From the NCBI GenBank assembly GCA_964525045.1, contig CAZGFD010000008.1:62001-126000 (forward strand): DNA of 64,000 nt. The letters are read 5' to 3'. Numbering within the stretch: position 1 is the first letter of the stretch; each line of letters begins with the position of its first letter. Source of the stretch: G020348185 sp964525045 (lineage in GTDB: Bacteria > Nitrospirota > Nitrospiria > Nitrospirales > UBA8639). The position numbers and the translations under genes were made by a program. Shown here in pieces: positions 18,916 through 28,161 of the stretch. Under the pieces are notes generated by a model. That model worked only from the letters and a program-made list of their open reading frames with translations, was not told the DNA's origin and did not search any database.

Positions 18916-19800
18916 TTATTCTGAGACAATTGGGTCTTGACCTCGCAGGACCGAGTTGCCTTCCCATAGCTCTCGCTGGTCAATAGATTGATCCTGCTCA
19001 AGCGCACTCACATCGAGACGGCCGCTCTTTCCGAAAAATTCCTTGGGATTCCCCCAAACTATTGTTCGTATGGTTTCTTGGGAAATCTGGGCTTCCTTCA
19101 TGGCTTTCACGGTCTTGGGCACTTTTAATGGATCACTCACGCCCCAATCTGCCGCGCTGTTGATCAGGATTCTCTCCCCACCGTATTGTTTGACTAACGA
19201 CACCATTCGAGCCTCGTCCATTTTTGATTGAGGATAAATGGAATGACCTGCCCAACATCCCTTCTCCAAAACCATGGGGAGCGTCTCCTCGGTGTTGTGG
19301 TCGATGAGTACCAGCTCCTCGGCAATTCCGACTTCCCGAACTAGAGCGAGGCTGCGTTCGGTCCCCCGTTTTTTGTCACGGTGAGGCGTGTGAATCAACA
19401 CCGGCAGGTCAAATTCCATGGCCAAGTTCATTTGTTCGAGGAAATAGCGTTCTTCCGCCTCGGTCTGATCATCAAACCCAATTTCACCAATGGCCACCAC
19501 GCTGTCCTTCTCCAGATAACGGGGAAGGAGTTCGAGAACACCAGCCGCCACCGCCGGATTATTGGCTTCTTTTGGGTTGAGCGCCAACGTACAGAAATGG
19601 GTGATGCCGAATTGGCTAGCACGAAAACGTTCCCATCCGAGAAGAGAAAGAAAATAATCCTCGAACGTTCCCACATGAGTCCTGGGCTGGCCAACCCAAA
19701 ACGCTGGTTCGACGATGGCGACAATACCTTCCCTGGCCATCTCCTCATAGTCACGCGTGGTCCTGGACGTCATATGAATATGGGGATCAAACATGTTCAT
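18916..19800 (-). CDS. eboB: TatD-like metal-dependent hydrolase EboB
   Basis: A 294-residue amidohydrolase-fold protein. The N-terminal metal site DPHIHM is at residue 5, with further ligands in VVAIGEIGFDD (Glu), LIHTPH (His), LIDHNTEET (His) and INSAADWG (Asp), the order expected for TatD-type enzymes. In ebo clusters this protein is named EboB. Its reaction is not established; TatD relatives are hydrolases or nucleases, but the cluster context points to a small-molecule substrate. Its start overlaps the eboA stop by 4 bp and eboF follows after 10 bp. Confidence 0.88.
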   Translation of the reverse strand: MNMFDPHIHMTSRTTRDYEEMAREGIVAIVEPAFWVGQPRTHVGTFEDYFLSLLGWERFRASQFGITHFCTLALNPKEANNPAVAAGVLELLPRYLEKDSVVAIGEIGFDDQTEAEERYFLEQMNLAMEFDLPVLIHTPHRDKKRGTERSLALVREVGIAEELVLIDHNTEETLPMVLEKGCWAGHSIYPQSKMDEARMVSLVKQYGGERILINSAADWGVSDPLKVPKTVKAMKEAQISQETIRTIVWGNPKEFFGKSGRLDVSALEQDQSIDQRELWEGNSVLRGQDPIVSE

Positions 19801-20498
19801 TGTGTGAGTGTCCTGTTCGTAATGAGGGTGATATCCCCGGGGACTGAACGCCCGGCTACGCGTCTCTCAGTTTCATAGTCCTCAACCATCCCAATCAGGT
19901 CAGGGGTGATACGTTCCCGTAAGCCAATCACTAGCGAAAGAGAAGTCCCAATGAAAAGAGCCTTGAGAACCATTTGGCTAAAATGTTGGTCAGTGAAATA
20001 GTGGAAAGGATACGGGTTTTCACAGGCGATCGCGTCAAAGACCGTCGAGATGTTGGTCCGACAGGCTTCGACCGCGGTCGGGAGAAAACGGCCAGGGTCG
20101 GGAAGAACCGATAGGGCACGGAGTAAGGCCTTCCGTTCATGGTTGTCACCACGTTGATAGACATCGTGTACAAAGTGAGGGTGAGCCCCCTCTGGGAGGG
20201 ATTCTGTAGCTCGCAGCAGCAATACCGCTCGTCCAATTTCGTCCGCTGTCGAACCCGCGAAAACAGAGAACGCTTCATTCTCCACCTTCAGCACCTCACT
20301 GGATTCTCGTTCGACAACTGGCTTGCCTAAACGACGTCTGGCACCAGAATAGGCTGTGGCGAAAAGACGGGCATCGAAGGGAGGCCCGAGCCGGGCGTAG
20401 ACATCATCAAGCCATTCCCGTCCCGAGGGGGAGCACTGACATCCGACCAACTCAAGGCAATACCGAGACTTGGTTTTTGATATCATAAGAACACTCAC
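19797..20498 (-). CDS. eboA: EboA-domain protein, first gene of the ebo cluster
   Basis: A 233-residue soluble protein whose C-terminal half has the EboA signature CENPYPFHYFTDQHFSQMVL (about residues 165-184) and KALFIGTSL. EboA has no assigned reaction; it is always linked to the other ebo genes. It leads the minus-strand operon and overlaps eboB by 4 bp. A second in-frame ATG (residue 5) is an equally possible start. An upstream promoter should lie in 20499-20600, but I see no clear operator there. Confidence 0.88.
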   Translation of the reverse strand: MSVLMISKTKSRYCLELVGCQCSPSGREWLDDVYARLGPPFDARLFATAYSGARRRLGKPVVERESSEVLKVENEAFSVFAGSTADEIGRAVLLLRATESLPEGAHPHFVHDVYQRGDNHERKALLRALSVLPDPGRFLPTAVEACRTNISTVFDAIACENPYPFHYFTDQHFSQMVLKALFIGTSLSLVIGLRERITPDLIGMVEDYETERRVAGRSVPGDITLITNRTLTQ

Positions 20499-20515
20499 AA
20501 CAACCTGGCGGCATT

Positions 20516-20692
20516 CTATAAAAGAACTTGGAGATCTGATGGAGATAAGTCGCGTTCATCCATATGGGCAATGCCTATGACCGCGCGAACGTCACCACTG
20601 TCATGGCAAACAGGCAATGCCACCGCCGCACGAGCATCGACCGCCTTCGCTCCAGGGCAAACAGCACCCGACTCATCGTTTTCCGGTTAAAT
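20516..20692 (-). pseudogene. Possible remnant of a GAF-like signalling domain
   Basis: One minus-strand frame reads about 58 codons to a TAG at 20516 with the segment AVALPVCHDSGDVRAVIGIA followed by DERDLSPSDLQVLL. This resembles the last strand and helix of a GAF domain, but a stop truncates it upstream and there is no start, so at best it is a decayed fragment. Plus-strand frames across 20564-21165 look accidental. The rest of 20693-21292 holds nothing I can support. Confidence 0.25.
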
Positions 20693-21292
20693 GTCTGTAC
20701 CCATTCTCATCGTTCCCACCCAAGGCCCGCCATGCCTTTGACGCGAGGAATCCTTGCCGTGAGTTCCCACACCTTGGTGAGAATACGGATTACCATGTCC
20801 ATTACCGACTTGTCTCCCTGTCGAATATGAATGGTACGAGCAACGCCTTCAAGTCGGACCAAAAAATCAGAAAGCCATTTTTGTGTGTGGTAACCTTGAG
20901 TCTCGTCAATCCCTTCTCCCTTACCACTGGCACAGAAACCTCCTCGTGCCCCAGCCTCAAATTCCAGCAGCTATCTGAATGTAAGAGCGAAGAGCTTAAT
21001 TGGGTTGAACCCCTTAAGCTATTAATCGAAAGATTGTCGGGTCCCCAATATTGGTATTTTCGTGATGGCTCAGGTTTTTTCTTATTCTTGTTCTTATTGG
21101 ATCTCCTGACCACGTTCTTAGCATTTCTAGATTTTTTTCAGTGTTGGGAGTCCCATGCCAGCTAACTGGTATGCTCCATGGAATTCTAAACAATAACATG
21201 GGTAGACAATGGCCGTCTCGCCCTAGTTTTAAGCCAACACCACGGCGAGTTTTGTGGCGTAAGTGAAAAAGGGGGATGATATACTAAACGAT

Positions 21293-21312
21293 AGTATTAA
21301 GGCCTTAATACT
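21293..21312. promoter_or_regulatory. Perfect 20-bp palindrome upstream of the DUF4396 gene
   Basis: AGTATTAAGGCCTTAATACT is a perfect 20-bp palindrome ending 28 bp before the DUF4396 start. Size, symmetry and position fit a dimeric repressor operator; the regulator is not encoded nearby. Confidence 0.55.
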
Positions 21313-21340
21313 GCCAAAATGGAAATGCTGAATAAGATAA

Positions 21341-21838
21341 ATGGATAAAACACCCGACAGTACTAATTCAGGTTCCTTAAATAATCTCGCGTTCAGCGCC
21401 ACCGTTCATTGTTTAACTGGATGCTCAATTGGTGAGGTGCTGGGGATGGTTATCGGCACAGCCCTAGGATTGAGTAATTGGAACACAGTTGCGCTTGCAG
21501 TCGTGCTTGCCTTTTTCTTTGGGTACCTATTAACCATGCTGCCTTTGTTGCGTGCAGGTGTTGAATTCAGAAATGCTCTCGGGCTTGCTTTTGCCTCAGA
21601 CACGGTTTCTATCACAATTATGGAAATTGTTGATAACGCTGTGATTCTTGTGATACCCGGTGCGATGGATGCCGGTTTGACCGAGTTTCGGTTTTGGGGT
21701 AGCCTGGCCCTGTCTCTCATTCTTGCTGGGTTGGCCGCGTTTCCCGTGGTCCGTTGGCTAATTTCAAGGGGCCGGGGTCACGCGGTGATACACCAATTTC
21801 ATGTCCATGACACCGGACATCACTCCCATCACTCCTGA
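21341..21838 (+). CDS. DUF4396 integral membrane protein with His-rich tail
   Basis: A 165-residue protein with four hydrophobic segments, matching DUF4396 in the conserved start AFSATVHCLTGCSIGEVLGM, the LLTMLPLLRAG loop, AFASDTVSITIMEIVDNAV and a fourth helix. It ends in a His-rich tail (HVHDTGHHSHHS), which suggests metal binding. DUF4396 proteins are often linked to copper or other metal resistance, but no reaction is established, so this is tentative. A perfect palindrome lies just upstream and no co-transcribed gene follows, because a decayed transposase gene converges on it. Confidence 0.85.
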   Translation: MDKTPDSTNSGSLNNLAFSATVHCLTGCSIGEVLGMVIGTALGLSNWNTVALAVVLAFFFGYLLTMLPLLRAGVEFRNALGLAFASDTVSITIMEIVDNAVILVIPGAMDAGLTEFRFWGSLALSLILAGLAAFPVVRWLISRGRGHAVIHQFHVHDTGHHSHHS

Positions 21839-21873
21839 ATTTTTGACCGTTCACCTTCTAACCTATGCCTGCT

Positions 21874-22324
21874 TCAACCCGGTCCCTTCGATTGCGGGCA
21901 GTAATGCCGAGAGAAACGGAAAGAGGCCACTAAACCGGCCCGCACCGGATTGAGTTCAATATACCGGCAACAGGCCAATTGATAGGCATCCCGTTGAATC
22001 GGACTGGATTTCAACCGTCCTTCCCACAAGGTCCCACTGCGGTGTTCGAGGGTATTCACATACCGCGCTTGCCGTCCGGCCAGCCGTTTCATGAGTAAGC
22101 TTGAATCGCGAGGGCTCTCCCCCAGGGTCCCCGATCAGGTGCACGTGGTTCGTCATCAAACAGTCGACATAGACCCGACAGCCCAGCTTCACTTTCCATT
22201 CCCACAGATTATCGAGGTAGTACTGATAATCGTCCTCAGCGGCAACCACCACCTGGCGATTATGCCCTCGTTGAATCACATGATGCGGGAAGTTCGGCAG
22301 AATGATTCTGGCGGAACGGGGCAT
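21874..22324 (-). pseudogene. Frameshifted REP-associated (Y1) transposase
   Basis: The N-terminal part begins MPRSARIILPNFPHHVIQRG and includes the HUH-type NHVHL at about residue 70. The frame then shifts near 22095, and the continuation MKRLAGRQARYVNTLE ... TLWEGRLKSSPIQRDAY ... CCRYIELNPVRAGL is in another frame up to 21874. Together they form most of a Y1/RAYT transposase of the kind linked to REP palindromes; the C-terminal end is also divergent. The gene is inactive as read. The left end of the IS110-family element lies 46 bp upstream of its start. Confidence 0.8.
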
Positions 22325-22458
22325 AGCGCCGCAGGATACCAACACCAAAAATAAATCTGAAGATCATGTAGCCAGCCTCTAGTAGCCTAGGGCTACTGGA
22401 GCGGTAAACTGGTTGTTCCGTACAACCACAACGTTTCGCTAAACTAAAGGAGGCGGCT

Positions 22459-23472
22459 ATGTCCCTGTATTGCGCGATTGATCTTCATTCAACCAATAAT
22501 ATACCTGTGGTCATCAATGAGCACGACAAAATCCTCTTTCAAAAACGATTACCGAATGAATTAACCAGCGTGTTATCCGCGCTAGCCCCCTTTCGACAAG
22601 ATCTCTACGGTGTCGCGATCGAGTCAACCTTCAACTGGTACTGGCTCGTTGATGGCCTGGCTGCACACGATTACCACATGATGCTCGTTAACACCTGCGC
22701 CGTGAAACAGTACGAAGGCCTCAAACACACCAATGACTTTTCTGATGCCTGCTGGTTGGCTCATCTGATGCGCCTCGGGATTTTGCCAACCGGCTATATC
22801 TATCCGCCGAAAGAACGCGCTGTCCGCGACCTGTTGCGTAAACGTCTGCAACTCGTGCGCCATCGGGTCACGCATATCCTGAGCGCCCAGAATCAACTCT
22901 GGCGGACCACGGGGCTGAACATTCCAGCCAAGACGATCAAAAAGCCGGCCCCAGACTTACTGGCTCTCATTGCCGACCCGAATATCACGATGGCGATTCA
23001 AAGTAATCTGACGCTCATACAAACGCTCAGCCAGCAAATCTGCCGGATCGAGGAGACGGTCAAACAGCAAATGACCCTCAAACCCGAATTTCAGGCCTTA
23101 CTCACCATTACCGGCATCGGCGATATCCTGGGCCTGACCATCATGCTCGAATGCGGCGATATCCATCGCTTCCCGAGCGTCGGCCACTTCTCTTCCTATG
23201 CGCGCTGTGTCAACAGCACTCGCCTGAGTAATGGCAAGAAGAAAGGCACCAATAACCAGAAAAACGGCAACCGCTACCTGTCCTGGGCCTTTATTGAAGC
23301 CGCCCACAGCATCATTCGTCATAACACGATCGCCCATCGCTTCTATCAGCGCAAACGCGCGAAGGCCAACGGCGCCTTAGCGACTAAGGCGCTGGCTCAC
23401 AAGCTGGCCCGCGCCGCTTACTATGTCATGAAAGATCACGTGCCATTCAATATCGAACGCGTGTTCGGGTAA
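22459..23472 (+). CDS. IS110-family transposase (DEDD recombinase)
   Basis: A 337-residue intact transposase. The N-terminal RuvC-like domain has the first Asp in YCAIDLHST, Glu in GVAIESTFNWYW and the paired acidic residues in THTNDFSDA-like KHTNDFSDACWLA. The C-terminal Tnp20 domain has LLTITGIGDILGLTI and a Ser-containing segment FSSYARCVNSTRLSNGKKKG (catalytic serine region). AGGAGG at 22449 precedes the ATG. Members of this family recombine circular intermediates, guided by an RNA made from the element's own non-coding end. Nothing in the frame looks broken, so the element may still be mobile. Confidence 0.92.
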   Translation: MSLYCAIDLHSTNNIPVVINEHDKILFQKRLPNELTSVLSALAPFRQDLYGVAIESTFNWYWLVDGLAAHDYHMMLVNTCAVKQYEGLKHTNDFSDACWLAHLMRLGILPTGYIYPPKERAVRDLLRKRLQLVRHRVTHILSAQNQLWRTTGLNIPAKTIKKPAPDLLALIADPNITMAIQSNLTLIQTLSQQICRIEETVKQQMTLKPEFQALLTITGIGDILGLTIMLECGDIHRFPSVGHFSSYARCVNSTRLSNGKKKGTNNQKNGNRYLSWAFIEAAHSIIRHNTIAHRFYQRKRAKANGALATKALAHKLARAAYYVMKDHVPFNIERVFG

Positions 23473-23866
23473 CGGTTTGCATGCCAGCGCAAGCCAACAA
23501 AGGGGATGGGATAACCACAAATCTGAATGGACGTACTGGCATGCGCCTCTTTCGCAATTGGGTGACTGACTCGCCCTCATCGTGAGCCACTCGGAGACTG
23601 GACACGCGCGGCGTGACCCATACATCTGTCAATACGACCTGGACGCGATGGGGTACCAATGATCTTCTGGGCCTCGACATGAGGCAGGGGCGGCACAATA
23701 CCCATCTCTTTTCGTGACCGCCTTGATCCTGATGGGTGTCTGGTGCGGTTCAGTGCCGTAACCACGCTTTGAATAGTTTTGGGTGCGCGTCATGGCTCCG
23801 TTGCCGTATCTGATTTTGGGTACCGGACCCAAGTGGCTTTCTATGACCTATTGACATCGGCTGGCT
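23473..23866 (+). ncRNA. 3' non-coding end of the IS110-family element: candidate guide (bridge/seek) RNA
   Basis: The 394 bases after the transposase stop contain no conserved protein on the plus strand; minus-strand frames here (23577-23832) have Arg/Pro-rich shadow composition. IS1111-type members encode their guide RNA in this position. The RNA itself is inferred from family knowledge and its ends are unknown. Confidence 0.35.
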
Positions 23867-24098
23867 AATGGGTGTCCCCTTTTTTTACAACAGCCGATAT
23901 TGACAATACCCGTTCTAACTATAATTATAGAGTATGCTGTGCGTCAGAGGATTTGATCCCCTTCAGGATCAGCCAAATGGGGTGGCCCAACCACCTATAT
24001 AATCCTCTTATCTTTCTCAATAATCCGCGGACAAAAGCCTAGTATAGAAAGTATTTCGTTGGGAAACCCTCACAACGACTTTTCAGCCAGTGTGAAAC

Positions 24099-27000
24099 AT
24101 GACCGAAGAAGATAGAGGAAATCCTACTAAACTAGAGAGGGATGAGCCCGAGTCAAACGAAGAACTGAATTTTTCTCGAAAGCGCCCCGGAAAATCTGCA
24201 AAAGCTTCCCTCATTCTGGCAGCGTGCTTTGTGGTGTACATACTGGTAGGTTTCTTCGTTGCCCCGCTGATCATTCATTCCAAGCTGGAGTCCGTCCTTA
24301 CTGACAAGCTGGGACATCCCGTCACAGTCAAAGAAGTCCACCTTAATCCCTTGTCGTTCTCTTTGACCATTCGGGACTTCGAAATCACCACTCCCGATCA
24401 GCGTCCCCTTGTCGGCTTTGACGAACTTTACGTAAACCTGGAGCTCGCGTCGGTTTGGCACCAGGCCCTCACCTTCGACTCGATTCGGTTCCAGTTACCC
24501 TATGCCGTCATTCGGATCCGTAAGGACGGGCAGCTAAATCTTCTCGACTTGATACCAGCCACTCCGTCGACTGAGTCTCTCCCTACCGATACCCAGCCGG
24601 CTTTGCCGGATGAATCGGGCAAAGCAGTCGAAGACCTCCCTCCTATTATCATCAAGGAATTGCTATTCGAACGGGGGATTCTGGAGTTTCATGATGACTC
24701 CAAACCCACGCCGTTCCGTGCCGACATTGTGCCCCTCTCCTTCACATTTAAAAATTTTAGCACTCACCTCCCTCCCCACGATGACCATACCTTGATCTTT
24801 GAGGCCGAATTGGATCATGGGGAAAAGATAGAATGGCAAGGAACCCTTCATGCACAGCCCCCCCAATCGGAAGGAACCTTGACCCTGACCGGCATTAAAA
24901 TTCGCACTCTATGGGAATACATTCAAGACCTGGTCCGATTTGAAATCACGGACGGGGTGATAGACTTCAAGACCAGCTACCAGGCAAAGCTTGATAATGG
25001 CACATTGCAGGCAACGGTTAAGGAAGGGGAATTCAGGTTGACACAGTTCTCTTTAACGGAAAAAGGAGCTAAGGACTCGTTGGTGTCCATTCCTGCGTTC
25101 AGCATAGAAGGGGTACAAGCGGACCTCGCTGACCAACAAGTGGAGATCGCCGCAGTGCGCTCACAGGGGGCCCAAATCACGGGTTGGTTGGACAGCAAAG
25201 GTCGGGTGAACTACCAGACCTTGTTTGGAGGGCAGGCTGAACAGGCGGCCTCTCCTGGGGGTTCCACGTCCCCAACCCCGTCCCGCCCTTCCGGGAACCC
25301 ATGGAGCCTTAACATCTCCTCCATCGAAATCGACGACTATGGTCTGACCTTTGAGGATCGAACCCCTGCGACACACGTCCGTCTCTCCCTGGAACCGCTC
25401 AAAGTAAAACTGACCAATGTCAGTAGCCAACTCGATTCCAAGGTTGACCTGGACTTTTTTGTCCGAATCAATGACACGGGGACCGTGGGGGCCACAGGCG
25501 ACTTTACTGTGCAGCCACTTTCTGCCGACCTCAACCTTGCGGTATCGCAGATTCCCTTTTCTCCTTTCCAGCCCTATGTTGATCCGATCGCCAACGTAAC
25601 CATTCAGGATGGCGCGGCCAACTTGAAGGGCCACCTGGTTTACGCGGGAACGAATGGCACCGGTCCTCAAGTCCGATACGACGGTATGGTCAGCATAACC
25701 AGACTATCTACCCAGGATACCATCCTCAACAAAGACCTCCTCAAATGGGATGAATTAGCGGTGAAAGGATTAAAGCTGGAAGTGGAACCCACACGTGTCG
25801 CAATTGCGGAGATCGTCACCAAGACACCCTACGTTCGGTTTATTATCGGACCCGATCGGACCACCAATCTACAAGAAATTCTAATCAAACCGAACGCGGA
25901 CTCGTCGGCGGACGAAGGCCAACCTACCCCCACTCCCGCTGCCAAGGCCAAACCTGGAGAGAAAGGAATGATCCCGATCAAGATTGGAGCCATTCGAATT
26001 GTTGACGGGTCCACCCACTTTGCCGATTTGTCGCTGCGGCCCATCATCGATACAGGGATTTTCGGCATGAATGGAATTATCAAGGGCCTGTCCTCACAGA
26101 ACTTATCCAAAGCCGATGTATTGGTCAAAGGGAAGGTTGACAAATATGCGCCGGTCCTGGTCAAGGGCCAGATTAATCCACTCACAGGCGAGGCTTTTAC
26201 TGACGTCCAGGTCGTATTCAACAATGTCGAACTGACGACCGTGTCCCCCTACTCGACCAAGTTTGCCGGCCATCCGATTAAAAAGGGAAAGGTTTCCCTT
26301 CAGTTGCACTACAAGCTCGCCAAACACCTGCTGGAAGCCGAGAATAAAGTGGTGATTGATCAACTCCAGCTAGGAGAGAAGGTGGAGAGCCCCGACGCAA
26401 CATCCTTGCCCGTCAAGCTTGCTATTGCCCTGCTCAAGGACCGGAATGGGGTAATCGATATTGACCTCCCCGTTCGGGGAGATCTGAATGATCCGGAATT
26501 CCACTATGGGAAGGTGATTATAAATGTGCTAGTCAACCTGGTGACCAAGGCGGTGACTTCGCCCTTCAATCTCGTCGCAGGTTTGGTAGGGGGAAGTGGG
26601 GAAGAATTGAGTACCGTCGTCTTTCCAGTCGGAAGTGACGCCTTGTCCTCCGCGAGTGAAGCGAATCTCAAGACACTCGCCAAAGCGCTGGTAGATCGGC
26701 CGGGGCTCCGCCTCGACGTGGCGGGCGCAGCAGATCCCGAGGCTGATCGGGCTGCTTTGGCAGAGGCCAAATTGACTCGAGAACTGCTCTCGGTCAAACC
26801 GGGAAGCTCGCGGACCCAAGGCAAACCGGATCCGGAAGCACCGCCCACGACTCTCCAACTCACCGCGACTGAAAAGGAAGAACTCATCAAGGCTCTCTAT
26901 ATAAAAAAATTCGGCCGTCTTCCTGACCCTCCTCCGGCTCGACCTGGAGAAAAACCCCAAACAACTCAGCCTATTTCGACCGTCTCACTCAAGGCCCAGC

Positions 27001-27191
27001 TCCTCAAAGACATAAAGGTTGGCGATGATGAAATCCGGCTCCTGGCCCAGAGACGGGCCAAACGAATTCAAGACTATCTGGTGTCGGAGGGAGGCATAAC
27101 GCCCGATCGAATCTTTTTGCTTGCCCCCAAGGTCGATGAGCACGCCTCTGGTAATTCCGTCACCACACACCTGGGACTTAACGCGGTCTAG
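24099..27191 (+). CDS. Large DUF748/AsmA-like envelope protein
   Basis: A 1030-residue protein with a charged N-terminal cytoplasmic tail, one membrane helix (SLILAACFVVYILVGFFVAPL, about residues 37-57) and a long periplasmic region of beta-rich repeats of the DUF748/AsmA type (HLNPLSFSLTIRDFEI and VNLELASVWHQALTFDSI are characteristic). Low-complexity Pro/Ser/Thr linkers occur near 385-395 and 610-625. The C-terminal 200 residues resemble an OmpA-like peptidoglycan-binding fold (FPVGSDALSSASEANLKTLA ... RAKRIQDYLVSEG). AsmA-like proteins are thought to span the periplasm and carry lipids between membranes; this role is inferred. It appears monocistronic. Confidence 0.88.
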   Translation: MTEEDRGNPTKLERDEPESNEELNFSRKRPGKSAKASLILAACFVVYILVGFFVAPLIIHSKLESVLTDKLGHPVTVKEVHLNPLSFSLTIRDFEITTPDQRPLVGFDELYVNLELASVWHQALTFDSIRFQLPYAVIRIRKDGQLNLLDLIPATPSTESLPTDTQPALPDESGKAVEDLPPIIIKELLFERGILEFHDDSKPTPFRADIVPLSFTFKNFSTHLPPHDDHTLIFEAELDHGEKIEWQGTLHAQPPQSEGTLTLTGIKIRTLWEYIQDLVRFEITDGVIDFKTSYQAKLDNGTLQATVKEGEFRLTQFSLTEKGAKDSLVSIPAFSIEGVQADLADQQVEIAAVRSQGAQITGWLDSKGRVNYQTLFGGQAEQAASPGGSTSPTPSRPSGNPWSLNISSIEIDDYGLTFEDRTPATHVRLSLEPLKVKLTNVSSQLDSKVDLDFFVRINDTGTVGATGDFTVQPLSADLNLAVSQIPFSPFQPYVDPIANVTIQDGAANLKGHLVYAGTNGTGPQVRYDGMVSITRLSTQDTILNKDLLKWDELAVKGLKLEVEPTRVAIAEIVTKTPYVRFIIGPDRTTNLQEILIKPNADSSADEGQPTPTPAAKAKPGEKGMIPIKIGAIRIVDGSTHFADLSLRPIIDTGIFGMNGIIKGLSSQNLSKADVLVKGKVDKYAPVLVKGQINPLTGEAFTDVQVVFNNVELTTVSPYSTKFAGHPIKKGKVSLQLHYKLAKHLLEAENKVVIDQLQLGEKVESPDATSLPVKLAIALLKDRNGVIDIDLPVRGDLNDPEFHYGKVIINVLVNLVTKAVTSPFNLVAGLVGGSGEELSTVVFPVGSDALSSASEANLKTLAKALVDRPGLRLDVAGAADPEADRAALAEAKLTRELLSVKPGSSRTQGKPDPEAPPTTLQLTATEKEELIKALYIKKFGRLPDPPPARPGEKPQTTQPISTVSLKAQLLKDIKVGDDEIRLLAQRRAKRIQDYLVSEGGITPDRIFLLAPKVDEHASGNSVTTHLGLNAV

Positions 27192-27809
27192 TTGCGGCTG
27201 CCAATGCCGATTAAAGTCCTGCCGTCAATGCGGCCAATTCCGGCCTATGTGCATGAAGTGGGGTTAAAGGTGAAACCGTGAGGCGTCAGCCCCTTGCCCT
27301 CCCACCAAACCTGCCTTCCGAAAACTTCGTTTGCTTTATCCGCCCCCCCTTTGTTTCGCGGTTAGCTCAGCATATTTTTTCACCTTTGTCTGGTCCGGTT
27401 TTCTGGGAGAACGTCACCTCCGCCCTTCCCCTTGACCCTTTCGACCAATCATGTATGCTAGCTGATGAAGCGGGCGTTCCGTTCGAACCCAGTCCAGGAT
27501 GCCGGAGTGATCAATTGAGTATTTCTCCATTTGGGGGACCTGATAGATCTTGCGAGAGTGGAGGGTTTCCTAACCTGAAGCCAACAAAAACTCAGGACCA
27601 AGCGGCACAGGCACTGGCGGCAGATTCCCCAACAAATAGATTTTTCAACAACCTCCTCCGAAAAAGGAGGAAGAGACTATACGGAGCAAAATCGTCATTT
27701 TGGGGTAGAGTGCTTGGCTACCTTCTCCTCGTTTCCCGGACCTCTCCATAGGCGTTCGACAAAAAGTTTTTCCATGATCGTTTTTTCCCAATCCCAGTAC
27801 CACCCTTAG
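27192..27809. other. Intergenic region, no supported gene
   Basis: A 157-codon plus-strand frame (27278-27751) lacks any recognisable motif and has a Pro/Ser/Phe-rich shadow composition. A small hairpin CCTCC/GGAGG sits at about 27651-27669. I see nothing else. Confidence 0.4.
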
Positions 27810-28076
27810 ACTATCCCTAAGCCTTTTTGCATCCAACGGGGTAAGGCCAGTCTCGTCCGGAAATTATTAGGGCGGATCCCTGTCAATCCCCCACTGTTAT
27901 GCGATGTTGAAGTTGTCGTGACAGGGTTAGGATTAAAGTCCTATGGTATGACCGCGGATGATCTGATTCGAGGCGTGAAGGTTGGGGTACCCATGCCTTC
28001 CTCTCCAGTTAAGGTTCCAGCGTATCTCACCACCTCGGCTGAAGAGGGCCAACCGATCGTCGACATCGATTGGTGA
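27810..28076 (+). pseudogene. C-terminal fragment of an unrecognised protein
   Basis: An open frame of 88 codons after a TAG at 27807 has natural-looking composition (RKLLGRIPVNPPLL, VVVTGLGLKSYGMTADDLI, PAYLTTSAEEGQPIVDIDW) and a TGA at 28074, but no upstream start codon. It looks like the 3' end of a once longer gene. I do not recognise the family. Confidence 0.35.
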
Positions 28077-28161
28077 TGGTGTGGAATTGCTCTGGCTTCA
28101 AGGAAGAAAATCGGTTGGCGCTTCGTAGAATGGCCGATACCGGACACTCAGAGACAATAGT

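Larger units (their letters stand above)
22370..23866 (+). mobile_element. IS110-family insertion element (approximate limits)
   Basis: The limits are set by an 8-bp inverted pair, AGCCAGCC at 22370-22377 and GGCTGGCT at 23859-23866, flanking the transposase gene. A hairpin AGTAGCC/GGCTACT (22381-22397) lies just inside the left end. The 89-bp left and 394-bp right flanks give the asymmetric layout, with a long 3' non-coding part, known for the IS1111 branch. The right end overlaps a second inverted pair (ATCGGCTG 23856-23863 and CAGCCGAT 23891-23898), which may be the target structure. The exact ends are uncertain because this family makes no clear terminal repeats. Confidence 0.55.

Noticed and set aside
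20564..21165. Overlapping plus-strand frames up to 182 codons between eboA and the DUF4396 gene
   Set aside because: Composition is that of a shadow, and the opposite strand holds the only protein-like words (a weak GAF-like remnant).
23577..23832. Minus-strand frames within the IS110-family 3' region
   Set aside because: Arg/Pro-rich shadows of a non-coding region; no conserved motif.
27278..27751. 157-codon plus-strand frame
   Set aside because: No motif, Pro/Phe/Ser-rich; not supported by spacing or a ribosome-binding site.
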